From the NCBI RefSeq assembly GCF_033115175.1, contig NC_084827.1, positions 122,233,701 to 122,297,700 of the forward strand: a stretch of DNA of 64,000 nt. The letters are read 5' to 3'. A program made the translations under genes and the position numbers. Each line of letters starts with the position of its first letter. The first letter of the stretch is position 1. Positions 1-11,285 of the stretch are shown piece by piece. Source of the stretch: Lepus europaeus. Taxonomy: Eukaryota > Chordata > Mammalia > Lagomorpha > Leporidae. The notes beneath the pieces are model-generated. The model did not search any database. It had not been told where the DNA came from and saw only the letters and a list, made by a program, of their open reading frames with translations.

Positions 1-699
1 ACTAGTGGAGCATGTGGCTCACTTGAGGCCTCTAGGAGTCTGACACATTATTATCAATTAAATACGAGTTCATGGTCAATGTTTACAAAACATAAAAGCA
101 AGCAAATTCATGAAAGTATCAGGAAAAACAAATATCATATTTAGTCCCCAGGAGTTTCAAATATTGAAGTTATCGGACAAAGGATATGCAATAACTATTA
201 TGAAATGTTTAAAGAAATAAAGGACAGAAACACAAAAATAAGAGTTTCTCCTCCAAGTCAATTACATTTGAAAACAAATAAAATAAAGCTTTAAAAATTA
301 AAAAATTGTACTGCTAAAGTAAAAAAATCTTAATTTCTTGGTTAAAGCAAATGTTAGGCAACACCAAATGAAAATACTGGCATACTAGAAGTTAACTCTA
401 AAGATAACAGCATTTTTTCTGTGCCTTTAACTATGTATAAGTTTCGATCACTTGTAAGAATCAAAATTCAAAGATTCTTTCAAGCTATGATCTTCTCTTT
501 CTTCTTTCATTTAGTGACAAATCTCTTGTAATGAGAGGAGGAGTATCTAACCTTGAAATGAATATTTGCTCACTGTTCATTCATCACTCCCTGCCTTCCA
601 ACTAAATCAACCGAAATAGGTCTTTCAAGGCTGAGAATGACTGCTTAATTATCATCCTTAGTTAATTGACTCTATTAATATAAAAATACTTTTTAAATG
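1..699. other. AT-rich non-repeat stretch
   Basis: No repeat family, splice-flanked open frame or RNA gene is recognised here. The sequence is AT-rich with ordinary short homopolymers. It is either single-copy DNA or a repeat too decayed to recognise by eye. Confidence 0.5.
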
Positions 700-1940
700 A
701 ATAATACATGTAAATACTATCAAATTCAAATATACAAAACACTATATAGTGACAAATAAGTTTCTTTTTCTCCTGTATCCTATAGCACCCAGTTTCTCTC
801 CTGCAAGGCAACCACAGTTAACATTCTGTTGAAGAGACATCTAAGAACGTTCCATGCATCTGTAAGCATGTGAGTATGTACATATGTATGTAAATATGTA
901 TGTATAATTTCCTCTGACAAATATTAACATACTATGTACTGTGTCCTATGCATTACTTTTTTTTTCACTTAGTAGTAGATTTGGGAGAGCTTTTCCTACC
1001 AGTATTCATCAGACAGCATTGCATTTCATTGTTTCAATATATAATTTTAAACCAATCATCTAATGAAGACATTTAGCCTGCTTCAAGTCTTACAGTCTAT
1101 CATAAACCATTTAGCACTTTTAGGATAAGTATTTAAGGTTAGAACAGCTTCTGATTGACTGTTGTGAAATAGCCTTTCACTGAGGTTGCAACAATTTACA
1201 GTCCCTCTAGCAATGCTTGATAGTCATCCTAGAAAATATTTTGTTTCTTAACCAGTCTGATAAGAGAAAGACAGCATCTCAGTATCATGTGTAGTGTGGT
1301 GAGGACTGGCATCTTTTTTCATATTTTTAAGAGTGATCTGCATTTTTTTTACCACATTATTTTTTTATATACCCTCATATTTTGTATTGAATAGTTTGTT
1401 ATTTTTCTTATTAATTTCTAGAAATTTTCTTATGTTGTATGTTGTATATATTATTTCTGGGTTTTTAGTTTGATAGGATAGTTTTGTTTTGTTGGTTTCT
1501 CTGAAGAATATGTTTTTGTTATGTTGTCAAACTTTCCAATCTTATTTTTTAGTGTTGTCTGAGTTTTTTGTCATACTTAGAAAGCCCTTCCCCTGCTCAT
1601 ATTACTTAAAATAAAATATTTCATATTTTATTCTAGCATTTTCTTTATGGAATTCATTTGTATGTCTAAATCTTTGATCCATCTGGTATTCATTGACCTA
1701 TAAAGTGTGAGATAGGATTCTGGTATTTTTTCCGGATTACTACCAACTTGTTCCAATGCCATTTATTGAATAATTTTACTTTCTTCCTCAATTTAAAGTA
1801 CCATTTTTTATCATTTTCTTGTATGTTTTGTTGGTGAACATGCTCCAAACTATTTTAATTACTGTAGCTTTATGTGATGAAGTACACAAAATATTTTGAT
1901 TTGTTCAAGTTTTCTTTTGTGTCCTTTACATTTTCTTGTA
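700..1940 (-). mobile_element. Ancient L1 (L1M-like) 3' relic
   Basis: Long T-rich tract resembling the antisense strand of old mammalian L1 3' UTR and late ORF2 sequence. Recognisable phrases are a T-run followed by cacttagtagtag near 959-978, and ccatttattgaataatttt at 1759-1777, which is typical of reversed L1M elements. No frame survives. Subfamily and exact ends cannot be set by eye, and part of the span may be unrelated. Confidence 0.42.
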
Positions 1941-1958
1941 TACATGGTGCTCATTTAT

Positions 1959-2300
1959 TTTTTTTTTTAATTTTTTTTTTTGACATGCAGAGTGGATAGT
2001 GAGAGAGAGACAGAGAGAACGGTCTTCCTTTTGCCGTTGGTTCACCCTCCAATGGCCGCCATGGCCGGCGCATCTCGCTGATCCGAAGCCAAGAGCCAGG
2101 TGCTTCTCCTGGTCTCCCATGCGGGTGCAGGGCCCAAGCACTTGGGCCATCCTCCACTGCCTTCCCGGGCCATAGCAGAGAGCTGGCCTGGAAGAGGGGC
2201 AACTGGGATAGAATCTGGCGCCCCAACCGGGACTAGAACCTGGTGTGCCGGCGCCGCAAGGCGAAGGATTAGCCTGTTAAGCCACGGCGCCGGCCTACAG
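1959..2300 (-). mobile_element. C-SINE, type II
   Basis: Full-length rabbit C-repeat in reverse: T-run, gacatgcagagtggatagtg, then the head ending ggcgccggcc at 2296. A 13-bp target-site duplication ggtgctcatttat lies at 1946-1958 and 2301-2313. The insertion is near the edge of the older L1 relic. The intact duplication suggests a fairly recent event. Confidence 0.95.
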
Positions 2301-2437
2301 GGTGCTCATTTATATTAAAGTTTATTCTCAGGTTTTTCATATTCTTCTCACTATTAAAACATCTACAACTTCCATACAATTCAAATTCATCTCTATCACA
2401 ATGTCTTTCAGAAGCACCACACACACATCAGCTAATA

Positions 2438-2731
2438 TTTATTTATTTTATATTTTTTGAGAGGCAGAGAAAGAGAGACAGACAGAGCACTCTATTTGTT
2501 CATTCCTCAAGTGATCACAATGGCCAGGGTTGGGCCAGGCCATAACCAGGAGCTGGGTACTCAATCTGAGTCTCACATATGGGTGACAGAGTCCCAACTG
2601 ATTGAGCCATCACTTGCTGCCTCCCAGGATCTGCATTGACAGGATGCTGGATTTGAGACCCAGAGTGGAATCAAACCCAGGCATTCTGATAGGGGTAAGG
2701 GTGTATTAATCTTTAGACCAAACACCTACCC
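2438..2731 (-). mobile_element. C-SINE, old diverged copy
   Basis: Reverse copy: atttatttatttta tail side, then gagaggcagagaaagagag and gtgatcacaatggccaggg, ending cacctaccccc. An imperfect duplication cagctaatattt / cagctatttt flanks it. Divergence from the type I copies is high. Confidence 0.8.
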
Positions 2732-2741
2732 CCAGCTATTT

Positions 2742-3282
2742 TGTAGATATATTTTCTCAAAAGTTCTGTTATTGTAAACTCAACATGTCCCAATTTGAAC
2801 TCATCATTTTCCACTAGCCAAAGTGCAATCTGTCTTCAATTTTGTATCTTACCAGTGTCTGGTAGAAGGCCACATGCCTGGCACATAGTAGGTATGCTGA
2901 TGTCTTCTGAGTTGAAACCCTTAGATGTGTGCCTTCTCTCTTCTACTTCTCTTACTCGGGTACACACACACACACATACACGTGCATGCACATATTCAAG
3001 AAGGCCAAATACATAAACTGTGGTGCCCAGTGCAAAATAAACACAGTGAGGCTAAGTGAGGGTAAAGTGAGGGTAAAGGTTTGTCTTTCTTCCATGGTCT
3101 ATCCTTTGACTTGTCATGGTGTTTTTATTTTATATTAAATGTTATTTTAGCCAAAGAAAATTTAAAATACATAATGATTCACATGAATTTTACCATTCAT
3201 CTTGCCAGTTTCTAACACAACAAGAAACTGTAGTGCATACAGAATCATGGGAATTTCATAATTTGTGTACATGCATATGCAC
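2742..3282. other. Non-repeat stretch with short CA run
   Basis: Mostly unassigned. A CA run sits at about 2961-2980 and a short tandem gtgagggtaaa pair near 3056-3078. The segment around 2755-2840 (ctcaacatgtcc, gaactcatc) vaguely resembles an old LINE but is too decayed to call. Confidence 0.4.
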
Positions 3283-3624
3283 TTTTTTTTTTTTGACAGG
3301 CAGAGTGGACAGTGAGAGAGAGACACAGAGAGAAAGGTCTTCCTTTTTCCATTGGTTCACCCCCCAGTGGCCGCTGTGGCCGGCGCGTTGCGGCTGGTGC
3401 ACCGCGCTGATCCAAAGCCAGGAGCCAGGTGCTTCTCCTGGTCTCCCATGCGGGTGCAGGACCCAAGGACTTGGGCCATCCTCCCCTGCACTCCAGGGCC
3501 ACAGCAGAGAGCTGGACTGGAAGAGGGGCAACTGGGACAGATTCCAGCACCCTGACTGGGACTAGAACCCGGTGTGCCAGTGCCTCAGGCGGAGGATTAG
3601 CCTATTGAGCCGTGACGCCAGCCT
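3283..3624 (-). mobile_element. C-SINE, type II
   Basis: Reverse copy with T-run 3283-3294, then gacaggcagagtggacagtg, ggtgcttctcctggtctccc and the head ending gtgacgccagcctg. No clean target-site duplication is seen. CpGs of the head are partly decayed to TG and CA. Confidence 0.93.
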
Positions 3625-4454
3625 GAACGTTGTTTTTGATGGAGCATGGAAATTTTACACAAAACTAAATTAACGGTTTTTATTTCATTTCCACATGCAT
3701 ACACATCCTACCAACACTGTACCTTTGACTTCCTGAAGTGGTAGGAAGAACTGAAAAGAAAAGGAACTCTGAGTTACTCTACTTTCCCTTTTTCTTCTAT
3801 GTTCTCATTTTCACCTTAAATGGGTGCTAGTAAGGGAAATAACATGAATGAAAAAGGGGACTGTAGCGTTCGTTGGTCTTTTGTCTTCTTTCTGGTTCAA
3901 AGGGCAGCCGTGGACCCTTGCAACTCTCAGCACCTCCAGTTCCCCAAGCATTGACATAATATGCGTACCTGTTGCTTCCTTTGAGGCTCTTTGAACCCAA
4001 TATGCAGTAGGTCCACCAGACTTCTGTGCTTATGGGGTGTGTGGAGGCCACAGGTGAATAGGAGAGCCCGGAGCGGCAGGCGTGCATGTGTGTCTCATCT
4101 GCTCATTCACACGCTCCATTGTCCCACCAAACTTCACTTACCAAACAGGAGTTCAGCGATACAATTACAAGAATTTCAAGAAATGACAGCAGAGCTCTAA
4201 GCCATGCATGACTCCCTGCTGAGCACAGGGCACTGTCAATCTGCCCATGTCCTATGCCCACAAGGCCGGCCCTGCACATGCCAGCTTCTGTTTCTTACTA
4301 ATTTACTCTCGGGATCAGTAGTGGCAACAAATCAGGCTAACCTAGAATTCTGAAAGGCTTTTTCCTTTCTTCCTTGTTGTTCCACCCTCTTCTAGCTTTT
4401 CTACCTACAAAATCCTATAAATTAAACTTCTCTCTAGCATCTGCCTTTCATTAT
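3625..4454. other. Non-repeat stretch
   Basis: Nothing recognised. Short open frames on both strands (for example 3827-4087 minus, 86 codons) have no domain signature and no good splice or initiation context. Confidence 0.45.
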
Positions 4455-4757
4455 TTTAATTTTTAAAAATCACTTAGTTTCATTTTATTTGAAAGGCAGA
4501 CACACACACATACACACAACTTCCATTCACTGGCTCTCTAAATGCTTATAACAGTAAGGGCTGGGCGGGCCAAAGTCGGGAACCTATAGCTCCATCTGTT
4601 TCTCCCAGGTGGGTGGCTGGGCCATCATCTGATGCCTTCTAGGTTGTGCGTTCACAGGAAGCTGGATCTCAAGTGGCAGAGCAGGGACTCCAACCAGGCA
4701 CTACAATATGGGATGCAGGCTCCCAAGTTGACTTAACTCACTGCACCAAATGTCCAC
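4455..4757 (-). mobile_element. C-SINE, old diverged copy
   Basis: Reverse copy: tttgaaaggcagacacacac, then ggctgggccatcatctgatg and gaagctggatctcaagtgg, ending ctcactgcaccaaatgtcc. A short CA run (4501-4518) has grown where the usual GA-rich tract sits. Confidence 0.8.
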
Positions 4758-4837
4758 CCACTCCCTTCCTTCTGTTCCCACTGCTATTATCCAAATTTAG
4801 ATCATTTTATTTTTCGATAGTATTTAGAAAAGTAAGC

Positions 4838-5500
4838 ATTTGCTGTGAACTGAATTGTGTCCATCACATTTGTGTGCTGAAGCCCAAGCTCCTTATGGGA
4901 TTGTGATGGACATAGGCCTTTAAGGAGATGATTAAGGTTATCAGACCCCAGGGATGGGCCTCTAATCTTAGTTCTTCTAAGAGGAAGAGACCCAGAGCTC
5001 TCTGACTTCACTGGGAGCACAGCAAGAAGGCAGCTTTCTGCAAGCCAGGGGCACGCCCTCCTCAGGACCTGACCACAATGGCCTCCTATCTCAGAATCCC
5101 AGCCACTGGAACCGCTAGAAAATAAATTTCTGGGGGCCAGCGCTGTAGCATGGTGGGCTAAGCCAGCTCTGGCATCCTGTGTGGACGCCAGTTTGAGTAA
5201 TGGCTGCTCTTCTTCCAATCCAGCTCTCTGCTATGGCCTGATAAAGCAGTGGAAGATGATCCAAGTGCTTGAGCCCCTGCACCCATGTGGGGGACCCAGA
5301 AGAAGCTCCTGGCTCTTGGCTTCGGGTCGGCCCAGCTCTGGCAATTGTGGCTATTTGGAGAGTGAACCAGTGGATGGAAGACCTCAATCTTTGTCTCTAT
5401 CTTTCCAATAAATGAATAAATTTTTAAAAAAGAAAAAGATAAATTTCTGTGTTTTAAACCACCCAGCCCATGTATTTACTTATGGAACCCCAAGAAGATC
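4838..5500 (+). mobile_element. MLT1-like MaLR solo LTR, split by a SINE
   Basis: Forward LTR relic of the ERVL-MaLR group. It opens gtgaactgaattgtgtcc, has tgctgaagcccaagctcc, and carries the characteristic end aaaataaatttctg...gttttaaaccaccc, which brackets the inserted C-SINE at 5133-5438. No internal retroviral sequence adjoins it. The exact MLT1 subtype is not determined. Confidence 0.8.
5133..5438 (+). mobile_element. C-SINE, type I
   Basis: Forward copy from ggggccagcgctgtagc to ctttccaataaatgaataaa with an A-rich tail. An 11-bp duplication ataaatttctg (5122-5132 and 5439-5449) shows insertion into the polyadenylation-signal region of the surrounding LTR. The SINE is therefore younger than the LTR. 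Confidence 0.94.
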
Positions 5501-5890
5501 CCTATACCACCTATCTCATTTTCCTGTTTTCAATCTTTATTTGCTTCTATCACTACACTCAAAACTGTAACTCAAATCAAAGTATAGCTCCATTTAAAAT
5601 TGTTGGTGATGGAAGTGAATGTTTCCCTGGCTGGCATTCCAAGACTTCCACAGAAGTAGTTTTTATCTACTCCTCTTTGTGTGTATGTGTGTGTGTGTGT
5701 GCTTCAAGAAAACAGGATCAGTTAACACCTCCAGGAACGGGCCTCTCCAGCCCTTTGCTTTTGGAACGCTCCCCCTCCCACCTCTGCCTGTTGAATCCTT
5801 CCTTTTGTTCAAGTGCCATTTCTAAATACCTTTCCTTCCTTGAGGCTTTACTTGCCTTGCATATCATCTCTCTTTGTTTTTGCTGACTGG
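5501..5890 (+). mobile_element. L2 LINE remnant
   Basis: The clearest part is about 5735-5885, a pyrimidine-rich segment (cctttgcttttggaacgctc, cacctctgcctgttgaatcc, ttccttgaggc) that follows the L2 3' region order. A TG run at about 5683-5701 interrupts the less certain 5' part. Confidence 0.6.
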
Positions 5891-5949
5891 GGGAAAACAC
5901 TCTTGGTATTTTATTTTCAATACCATATCATATTTAAGTAAAATTCAAA

Positions 5950-6213
5950 GGGTGAGTGTTTAGCACAGCAGTTAAGATACACCGGGGCTGCCCACAGCCC
6001 GTGGGGGGAGTGACTGGGTTCAAGTCCCAGCTCTGCTCCTCACTCCAGCTTCCTGACACTGTGCACCCTGGGAGGCAGCAGGTGACCGCTTGAGTACTTG
6101 GGTCCCCACCACCCACATAGGAGACCTAGACTGAGTTCTTGTTCCTGAGCACTTGGCCTGTGAGCCAACAAGATGAAGATCTCACTCTGCCTCCAAAATA
6201 AAATAAAATACAT
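5950..6213 (+). mobile_element. C-SINE, old diverged copy
   Basis: Forward copy: gggtgagtgtttagcacagc, gttcaagtcccagctctgc (Pol III B-box-like), cctgggaggcagcaggtg, and an aaaataaaataaaat tail. This wording belongs to the older C-repeat class. Confidence 0.85.
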
Positions 6214-6740
6214 TTAAGCCAGAGTACGATTTAGGTATTTTCCTTGTCTTGTATTCGATCATTTGATTAAAGTGGCATCTGTGATTTCTTTATTGACAGG
6301 AATCTTTTTTTCCTTGTAGTAAATGTGTGGATTCCTTTGTAAGTCTGTCTTGGAGAGACTGGTGAATATCTTCTTCTGCAATGTTTTATCTGATGGTTTT
6401 GACTTTTTCATAAATGACTATTTCCTGAATAATTATTATATGGAGGATAGTAAAATGATATTCTTTTATACTTGGAGAACAAAATTTAAATGTTACATTT
6501 AGAAGCTCCAATAACATAAATAAGTTGGCCTTTCAAAAAGAATGGGAACTGGGTACCTACAGTTCAAACTCCCATCTGAAGATTGAGTAGAAGGGCAAAG
6601 AACAAACTGCAGCCTAAGTAGTATTCCAGGGTGAGGTCTTGTTTCCCTTTAAGAGCTGTCTGCCCATGCAGGCAAGAGCAAGAGGCTTCCCTGCTAAACA
6701 AAGCTGTGCACATAAACAGTTGCAAGTGTCTTGTTTAAAT
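6214..6740. other. AT-rich non-repeat stretch
   Basis: Nothing recognised. T-rich on the plus strand with no coding or splice signal I can support. Confidence 0.4.
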
Positions 6741-6957
6741 AGAGCAGGAGTCAGCACACTACAGTCCCTGGGCCAAGTCTAGCCCAGAGCCTGAGTCCGC
6801 TTTTGTAAATAAAGTTTTATTGGAATAGAGCCATGCTCATTTGTTGACAGCATCTATGGCTGCTTTTTATATTTGAGCTGTTGCGACAGAGTCTCAATGC
6901 CCTGCAAAGCCCCAAACATTTACTATTATTTCTTTATAAAGTTTGCCAACCCTGGTT
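6741..6957 (-). mobile_element. Nonautonomous hAT-Charlie element (MER3/MER33-like)
   Basis: Contains ggccaagtctagcccagagc and gtaaataaagttttattgg, followed by gagccatgctcatttgttg and ending caaagcccc...agtttgccaaccctgg. It is the reverse complement of the familiar mammalian hAT element with ccaataaaactttatttac. A second, opposite copy is at 30296-31340. Family name uncertain. Confidence 0.72.
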
Positions 6958-7164
6958 TAGCGTCTGTGCGTGTGTATGGTAAGATGTGATTTTTTTTCCC
7001 AGCCTTGTAGAGAAGGGTTCCAAGCAAAGGAAGAATGTACTCAAGAAGATGAAGCCCATTGTACCCCCTCAACGTGTTTTCATGAGTCAATTAAAATTTT
7101 AAAAATACCTTTAAAAAAGAAGATGAAACCCTTTCGATAAGAAGCAGTAAAACCTATTGCCTGA

Positions 7165-7400
7165 GGTGGGAGTTTGGTGCCTTGATAAGATACTGCATAC
7201 CATATCAGAGTGCCTAGGTTCAAGTCCCGCTCAGCTTCTCATCCATCCTGCCCATGCACATCCTGGGGCGGCAGCAAGCGATGGCTCCAGTACTTGAGTC
7301 CATGCCAACCACGAGGGAGACTCAGATTGAATTCTGGATGCTCTCTTTTTTCCTCTTTCTCTCTGCCTTTCAAGCAAATAAAAAATAAAGAAATAAAACA
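7165..7400 (+). mobile_element. C-SINE, old diverged copy
   Basis: Forward copy: gataagatactgcataccat, gttcaagtcccgctcagc, ggcggcagcaagcgatggc, and tctgcctttcaagcaaataa with an A-rich tail. The first part of the head is decayed. Confidence 0.82.
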
Positions 7401-7421
7401 TAAAATATAAAAATGACCTAC

Positions 7422-7655
7422 TAGTTAGCACTGGTTCTGGAGCTAGTCTGCCTATGTTCAAATCTTGACTCTATCACCTGTTAGCTGCTAATATTTACCT
7501 ACAAGCACTTTCTCCTGTTCTTGTCCTTGTAATGAGGATAGTAATCAACATCTATCTCAGGATTGTTGTGAGGATTCAGTTAATGCGTATAAAGCTCTTG
7601 GAACAGCACCTGGTGCACGGAGAAGTTCAATAACATCTATAATTATTTAAGCTAT
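7422..7655 (+). mobile_element. MIR SINE
   Basis: Near-complete ancient MIR: head agttagcactggttctggag, tRNA-like gttcaaatcttgactc, core tgaggatagtaatcaacatc, then gttgtgaggattcagttaat and aacagcacctggtgcac. Order and spacing match MIR. Confidence 0.88.
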
Positions 7656-8002
7656 TTGAAATAATTTTCTATTTCCTAAAGCACTCGAAAGACAACAACA
7701 CAGGGAAACATTTTTTTATTAGTGTCCTTATAATCTAGATAAAACTGAGTATGTCTGATGATGACCTAGGTATAAGAGGAAACTGACATATTTTGAAGGC
7801 CATAGGAGGAGAACCATCTGGTTTTGAACAAGTAAGAAGACAAAGTTTTATTTCTGAAGCAAAAGGAAACTAACAAATGCCATTTGGTAATTCTTCTGAT
7901 TTTTCCAAATAAGTATCACATGGTAATTTAAATAGTATCTGATCTATTTGGTTGAAGTCACTGGATGAGTGCAGACTTCTGTTTGTGAAAGTACAGATGC
8001 AC
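7656..8002. other. Non-repeat stretch
   Basis: Nothing recognised between the MIR and the next C-SINE. Confidence 0.4.
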
Positions 8003-8310
8003 GGGCTGGTGCTGTGGTGTAGTGAGTTAAGCCGCTGCTTGCGGTGCCTACACCCCATATGAGCACCGGTTCAAGTCCTGGCTGTTCCACTTCTGATCCA
8101 GCTCCCTGATGATGCACCTGGGAAAGCAGCAGAAGATGGCCCAAGTCTGTGGGCCCCTGCACCCATGTGGGAGACCCAGAAGAAGCCCCTGGCTCCTAGC
8201 TTTGGATAAGCCCAACTCCAGCCGTTTGGGGAGTGAACCAGTGCATGGTAGATCTTTCTCTCTGACTTCCTCTCTCTCTAATCTGACCTTCAAATAAATC
8301 TTCAAAAAAT
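8003..8310 (+). mobile_element. C-SINE, type I
   Basis: Forward copy starting gggctggtgctgtggtgtag with gttcaagtcctggctgttcc, and ending accttcaaataaatcttc plus poly(A). Flanks tacagatgcac / tacaaatgtat look like a decayed duplication. Confidence 0.93.
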
Positions 8311-9011
8311 TACAAATGTATGAAATTTAAATATAATTATAAAAATTAAAATGTTTTCATCATTTGTGGGCATCACTGGCTTCCATGTGTTAAACAATCT
8401 GACACATAATACAATACAATAAGAGTTAATCCTCTATTTTGGGTTCACTCATTCTTTCAAATGAAACTGGTTGAGCACCCAGAGTGTGCTGTACTCTGCC
8501 CATTACAGGGTTCTGTTAGCTGAGTGTGTGTGTATATTTGCGTTGCAACTTATGTTTATAAAATGCTTTATAAAGAGCTAAAAACATTTTATATACATAT
8601 TGCTTCTGTTAATCTCAAAATTAGATTCTAACTTACAGAGAGAACACATGGCTTTTATTTCCTTTTAAAAATAAAAGAAGTGAAAAAATAGCACCTTGTT
8701 CTTTCTGGTTCTCAAGTCACACTCATATCAAAGAACACATGGACTCCTTTCTCTGAGATGACAGAGTAGGCATTGGTCCCATCTGACATATAAAGAAGCC
8801 GGAGCTCTGATAAACGAATTTGTTGGATGTTGTGAATTTGGTGAGACTCAGAACTAACAGTTGGGTTCCCACCACTGTCCGTTCTAAAAACTAAGTCCAA
8901 GAGGAAGAAACATCCAACATTTGCTTCTCTTGTATAGCCTTATGTTGCAGGGTTGATGTCTTCCCAGGCCTGTCACTCTGGTCCACAGATGAACCAGTTT
9001 TATTTTATTTT
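8311..9011. other. Non-repeat stretch with possible MIR remnant
   Basis: The segment 8465-8660 (ggttgagcacccagagtgtg, ctgttaatctcaaaattag) loosely follows a reversed MIR. The remainder is unassigned. Confidence 0.35.
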
Positions 9012-9340
9012 CTTATTTATTTGTTTTAAAAATTTTGTTTTATTTGAAAGGTAGAGTTGCAGAAAAGAGGGAGAGATAGAGAGAGATTTTCCATTTTCTG
9101 GTTCACTTTCCAAATGGCCACAATGGCTGGGCCAAGCCAAAATTGGGAACCTGGATCTCCATCTGGATTTCCTATGTGGGTGGCAGAGGCCCAGGTACTT
9201 GGACCATCTTCCACAGCTTTACCAGGTGCACTAGCAGGGAGCTGGATAAGAAGCCAAGCAGCGAAGACTTGAACCAGTGTCCAAATGGGGTGCTGGGATT
9301 GCAAGCTGCGGCTTAACCCACTGCACCACAGAGCTGGCCT
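9012..9340 (-). mobile_element. C-SINE, type I
   Basis: Reverse copy: ttatttgaaaggtagagttg, gttcactttccaaatggcc, gcagggagctggataagaag, ending accacagagctggcc. No clear target-site duplication is visible. Confidence 0.92.
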
Positions 9341-10799
9341 ATGAGTCGGTTTTAGAGCCAGGAATAAATTCAGCTCTGCTTACCTTCAAACCACTGTGCT
9401 TGCCACAGCTTTATAAATATGTTATGAAGCAAAAGGATTCTATTTTTCCATTTCTGAGTCTGGAGAGCTAACACTGTACACCTGGACCAGAAGCACAACT
9501 AACATTACTAGTTTTCAGAAACTTATAATCACACAAACATTCATATACATACTAGAAGACACCCTCATATGTCAGGGAAATTTTTGTACTGAAAGAGATT
9601 TTAAAAACAACATTTTGAACCAAGGAACAAAGGGCCTTTCCAGGCACATAATAAAAGAGTGGGCCTGCCACCTACTTAATGTTTTCCTATTCCGCATTGT
9701 CCTAAGTAACATGAATGTGGAGTCCAGTGTCTACGCAAAAACTCTTCAGGAAAACCTGAAATATGAAAACGCTGCACTTTTCAAATGCAGCTACTCTATC
9801 GCCTAGGCAGTTAACATTTTAGTTTGTACATGTGACAAGAAAGGAGATAGGTGTTTTCCCATTTGACTTTTCCTCTGTCCCCTTACCACTACATAAACAT
9901 GCTTGTTCTACAGGAAATTAGGATTCTGTAGGATACAGGAATAAGCCATTTATTATTGAATACCTTCAATAAAAATAGCTCGTAGAAGAGTAGAAGTAAA
10001 TCCTTTAGGGCAAAGACTTAACCTTTTGCCACTTGCTCTTTGATGTACCTACTTTATTTCAAACAACTGAAGTCCCAGTAATACATTGGAATACTTGGCA
10101 TGATGTAATCCATCTGTGAACATAGGAACTTCTCTGTATCAGCTGTAGAGCAGGTTCACCCACTCCTTACATTTTGAGACACAAGGGGAAATGCCAGGAA
10201 TTCAGCAGACCTAACATTTCCAGTTGGGTTAATGTCCAATTCTCCTGTCCTGTGCAATAATTGCAATTAGGCTCACAACAAGAATCAGAAACAGGCAATT
10301 AAGAAACTCTTGAATTTGTCAGAGAGAGAGGGCAAAAGTGTTTCAGGGTTCAGTCTCCTTCATGTACCTCTAAATGTCACTTTCAATGCCTTAGTGGGTT
10401 CTGTAGACACAGATACCAAGACAAAGAGTTTCATCGGAGCTGGGGCATGATCTCAGGAGGTACACTTGGAAAGGCAAACTCAGGACCACGCTCAGTAGCA
10501 GTTGGTTACAAATGAAGCCTCAGCCAGTTTCGGAGGGAGCCGTCTGTGCTGGAGCTGAGCACAGTGTGTGAGGGTGACTGGCTGATGTGTTTCTGTCTTG
10601 GCCAGTCGCTACTCATGGACTGCTCCCTGGGAGGGATGCAGCCTTGAAGGAGACAGTTCCCTGCAGCCAAGGGCAAGCACTCCCCCAGAAGCCAGAGCCT
10701 GGCAGTAGCTAGGCTGTAGCAGCCACGAAGGGAGGATTGGCGTGGAGTTTCATTGCATCCACTCCCAGGCCTACACGAAGGGAGCCCCACATCTCTCTG
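9341..10799. other. Non-repeat stretch, 1.4 kb
   Basis: No repeat family recognised. Open frames at 9615-9806 plus (63 codons) and 10506-10790 minus (94 codons) lack recognisable domains. The second coincides with a locally GC-richer segment and may be fortuitous. Confidence 0.45.
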
Positions 10800-11285
10800 A
10801 CCTCATCTTCCCTTTAGCTACACTGCCGTCATGAATACTTCCCTGGGATTTCTAGGAGTGCTTCCACCCCAGGGCCTTTGTTCTTCCTGTTTTCTTTATC
10901 TGGAATAGTTCTAAGGTGACCAGATGTCCTGGTTTGCCTGGGCAGGAACTGCTTTGGTTTCAGCATTTCTGGGAATGCTGCCTAGAACAAGCCAGGACAG
11001 GTGGTCACCTAACTTCCTCTAGACATCCGCATTTCCCTCCCTCACAGCAAGATTTCACTTAAGTATCTTCCTGTCTGTCTTTTAAAGAACTGCACTCCCT
11101 TATCCTCACATGCAAATTCCCACCTCTCTTCTATTTTTCTACATAGCACTTATTATACCTTATATGTTATCAAGCATTTGTTTCATTTTGTTTAGAGATA
11201 TAAATTCCATGAGGACAGCTCCTTGTACATGGTAGGCACTTGACAAGTATGTGTTAAATGAAAGAAATGAATAACTAATAGTTTA
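10800..11285 (+). mobile_element. L2 LINE 3' end, interrupted
   Basis: Forward L2: cagggcctttgttcttcctg, tatctggaatag, then after the small palindromic insert acatagcacttattatacc, aattccatgaggacagctcc, tggtaggcacttgacaagta and a terminal aaatgaaagaaatgaataa. This is the standard L2 3' order. Confidence 0.8.
10914..11010. mobile_element. Short palindromic MITE-like element
   Basis: Terminal inverted repeats of about 22 bp, with the left at 10914-10935 (aggtgaccagatgtcctgg...) and the right at 10989-11010 (...ccaggacaggtggtcacct). They match at about 19 of 22 positions. The element sits inside the L2. It is known-looking mammalian nonautonomous DNA, but I cannot name the family safely. Confidence 0.7.

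Noticed and set aside
4838..5500. A complete endogenous retrovirus near the MLT1-like LTRs
   Set aside because: All the MaLR-type LTRs here are solo relics. No gag, pol or env-like sequence or primer-binding site lies between any pair.
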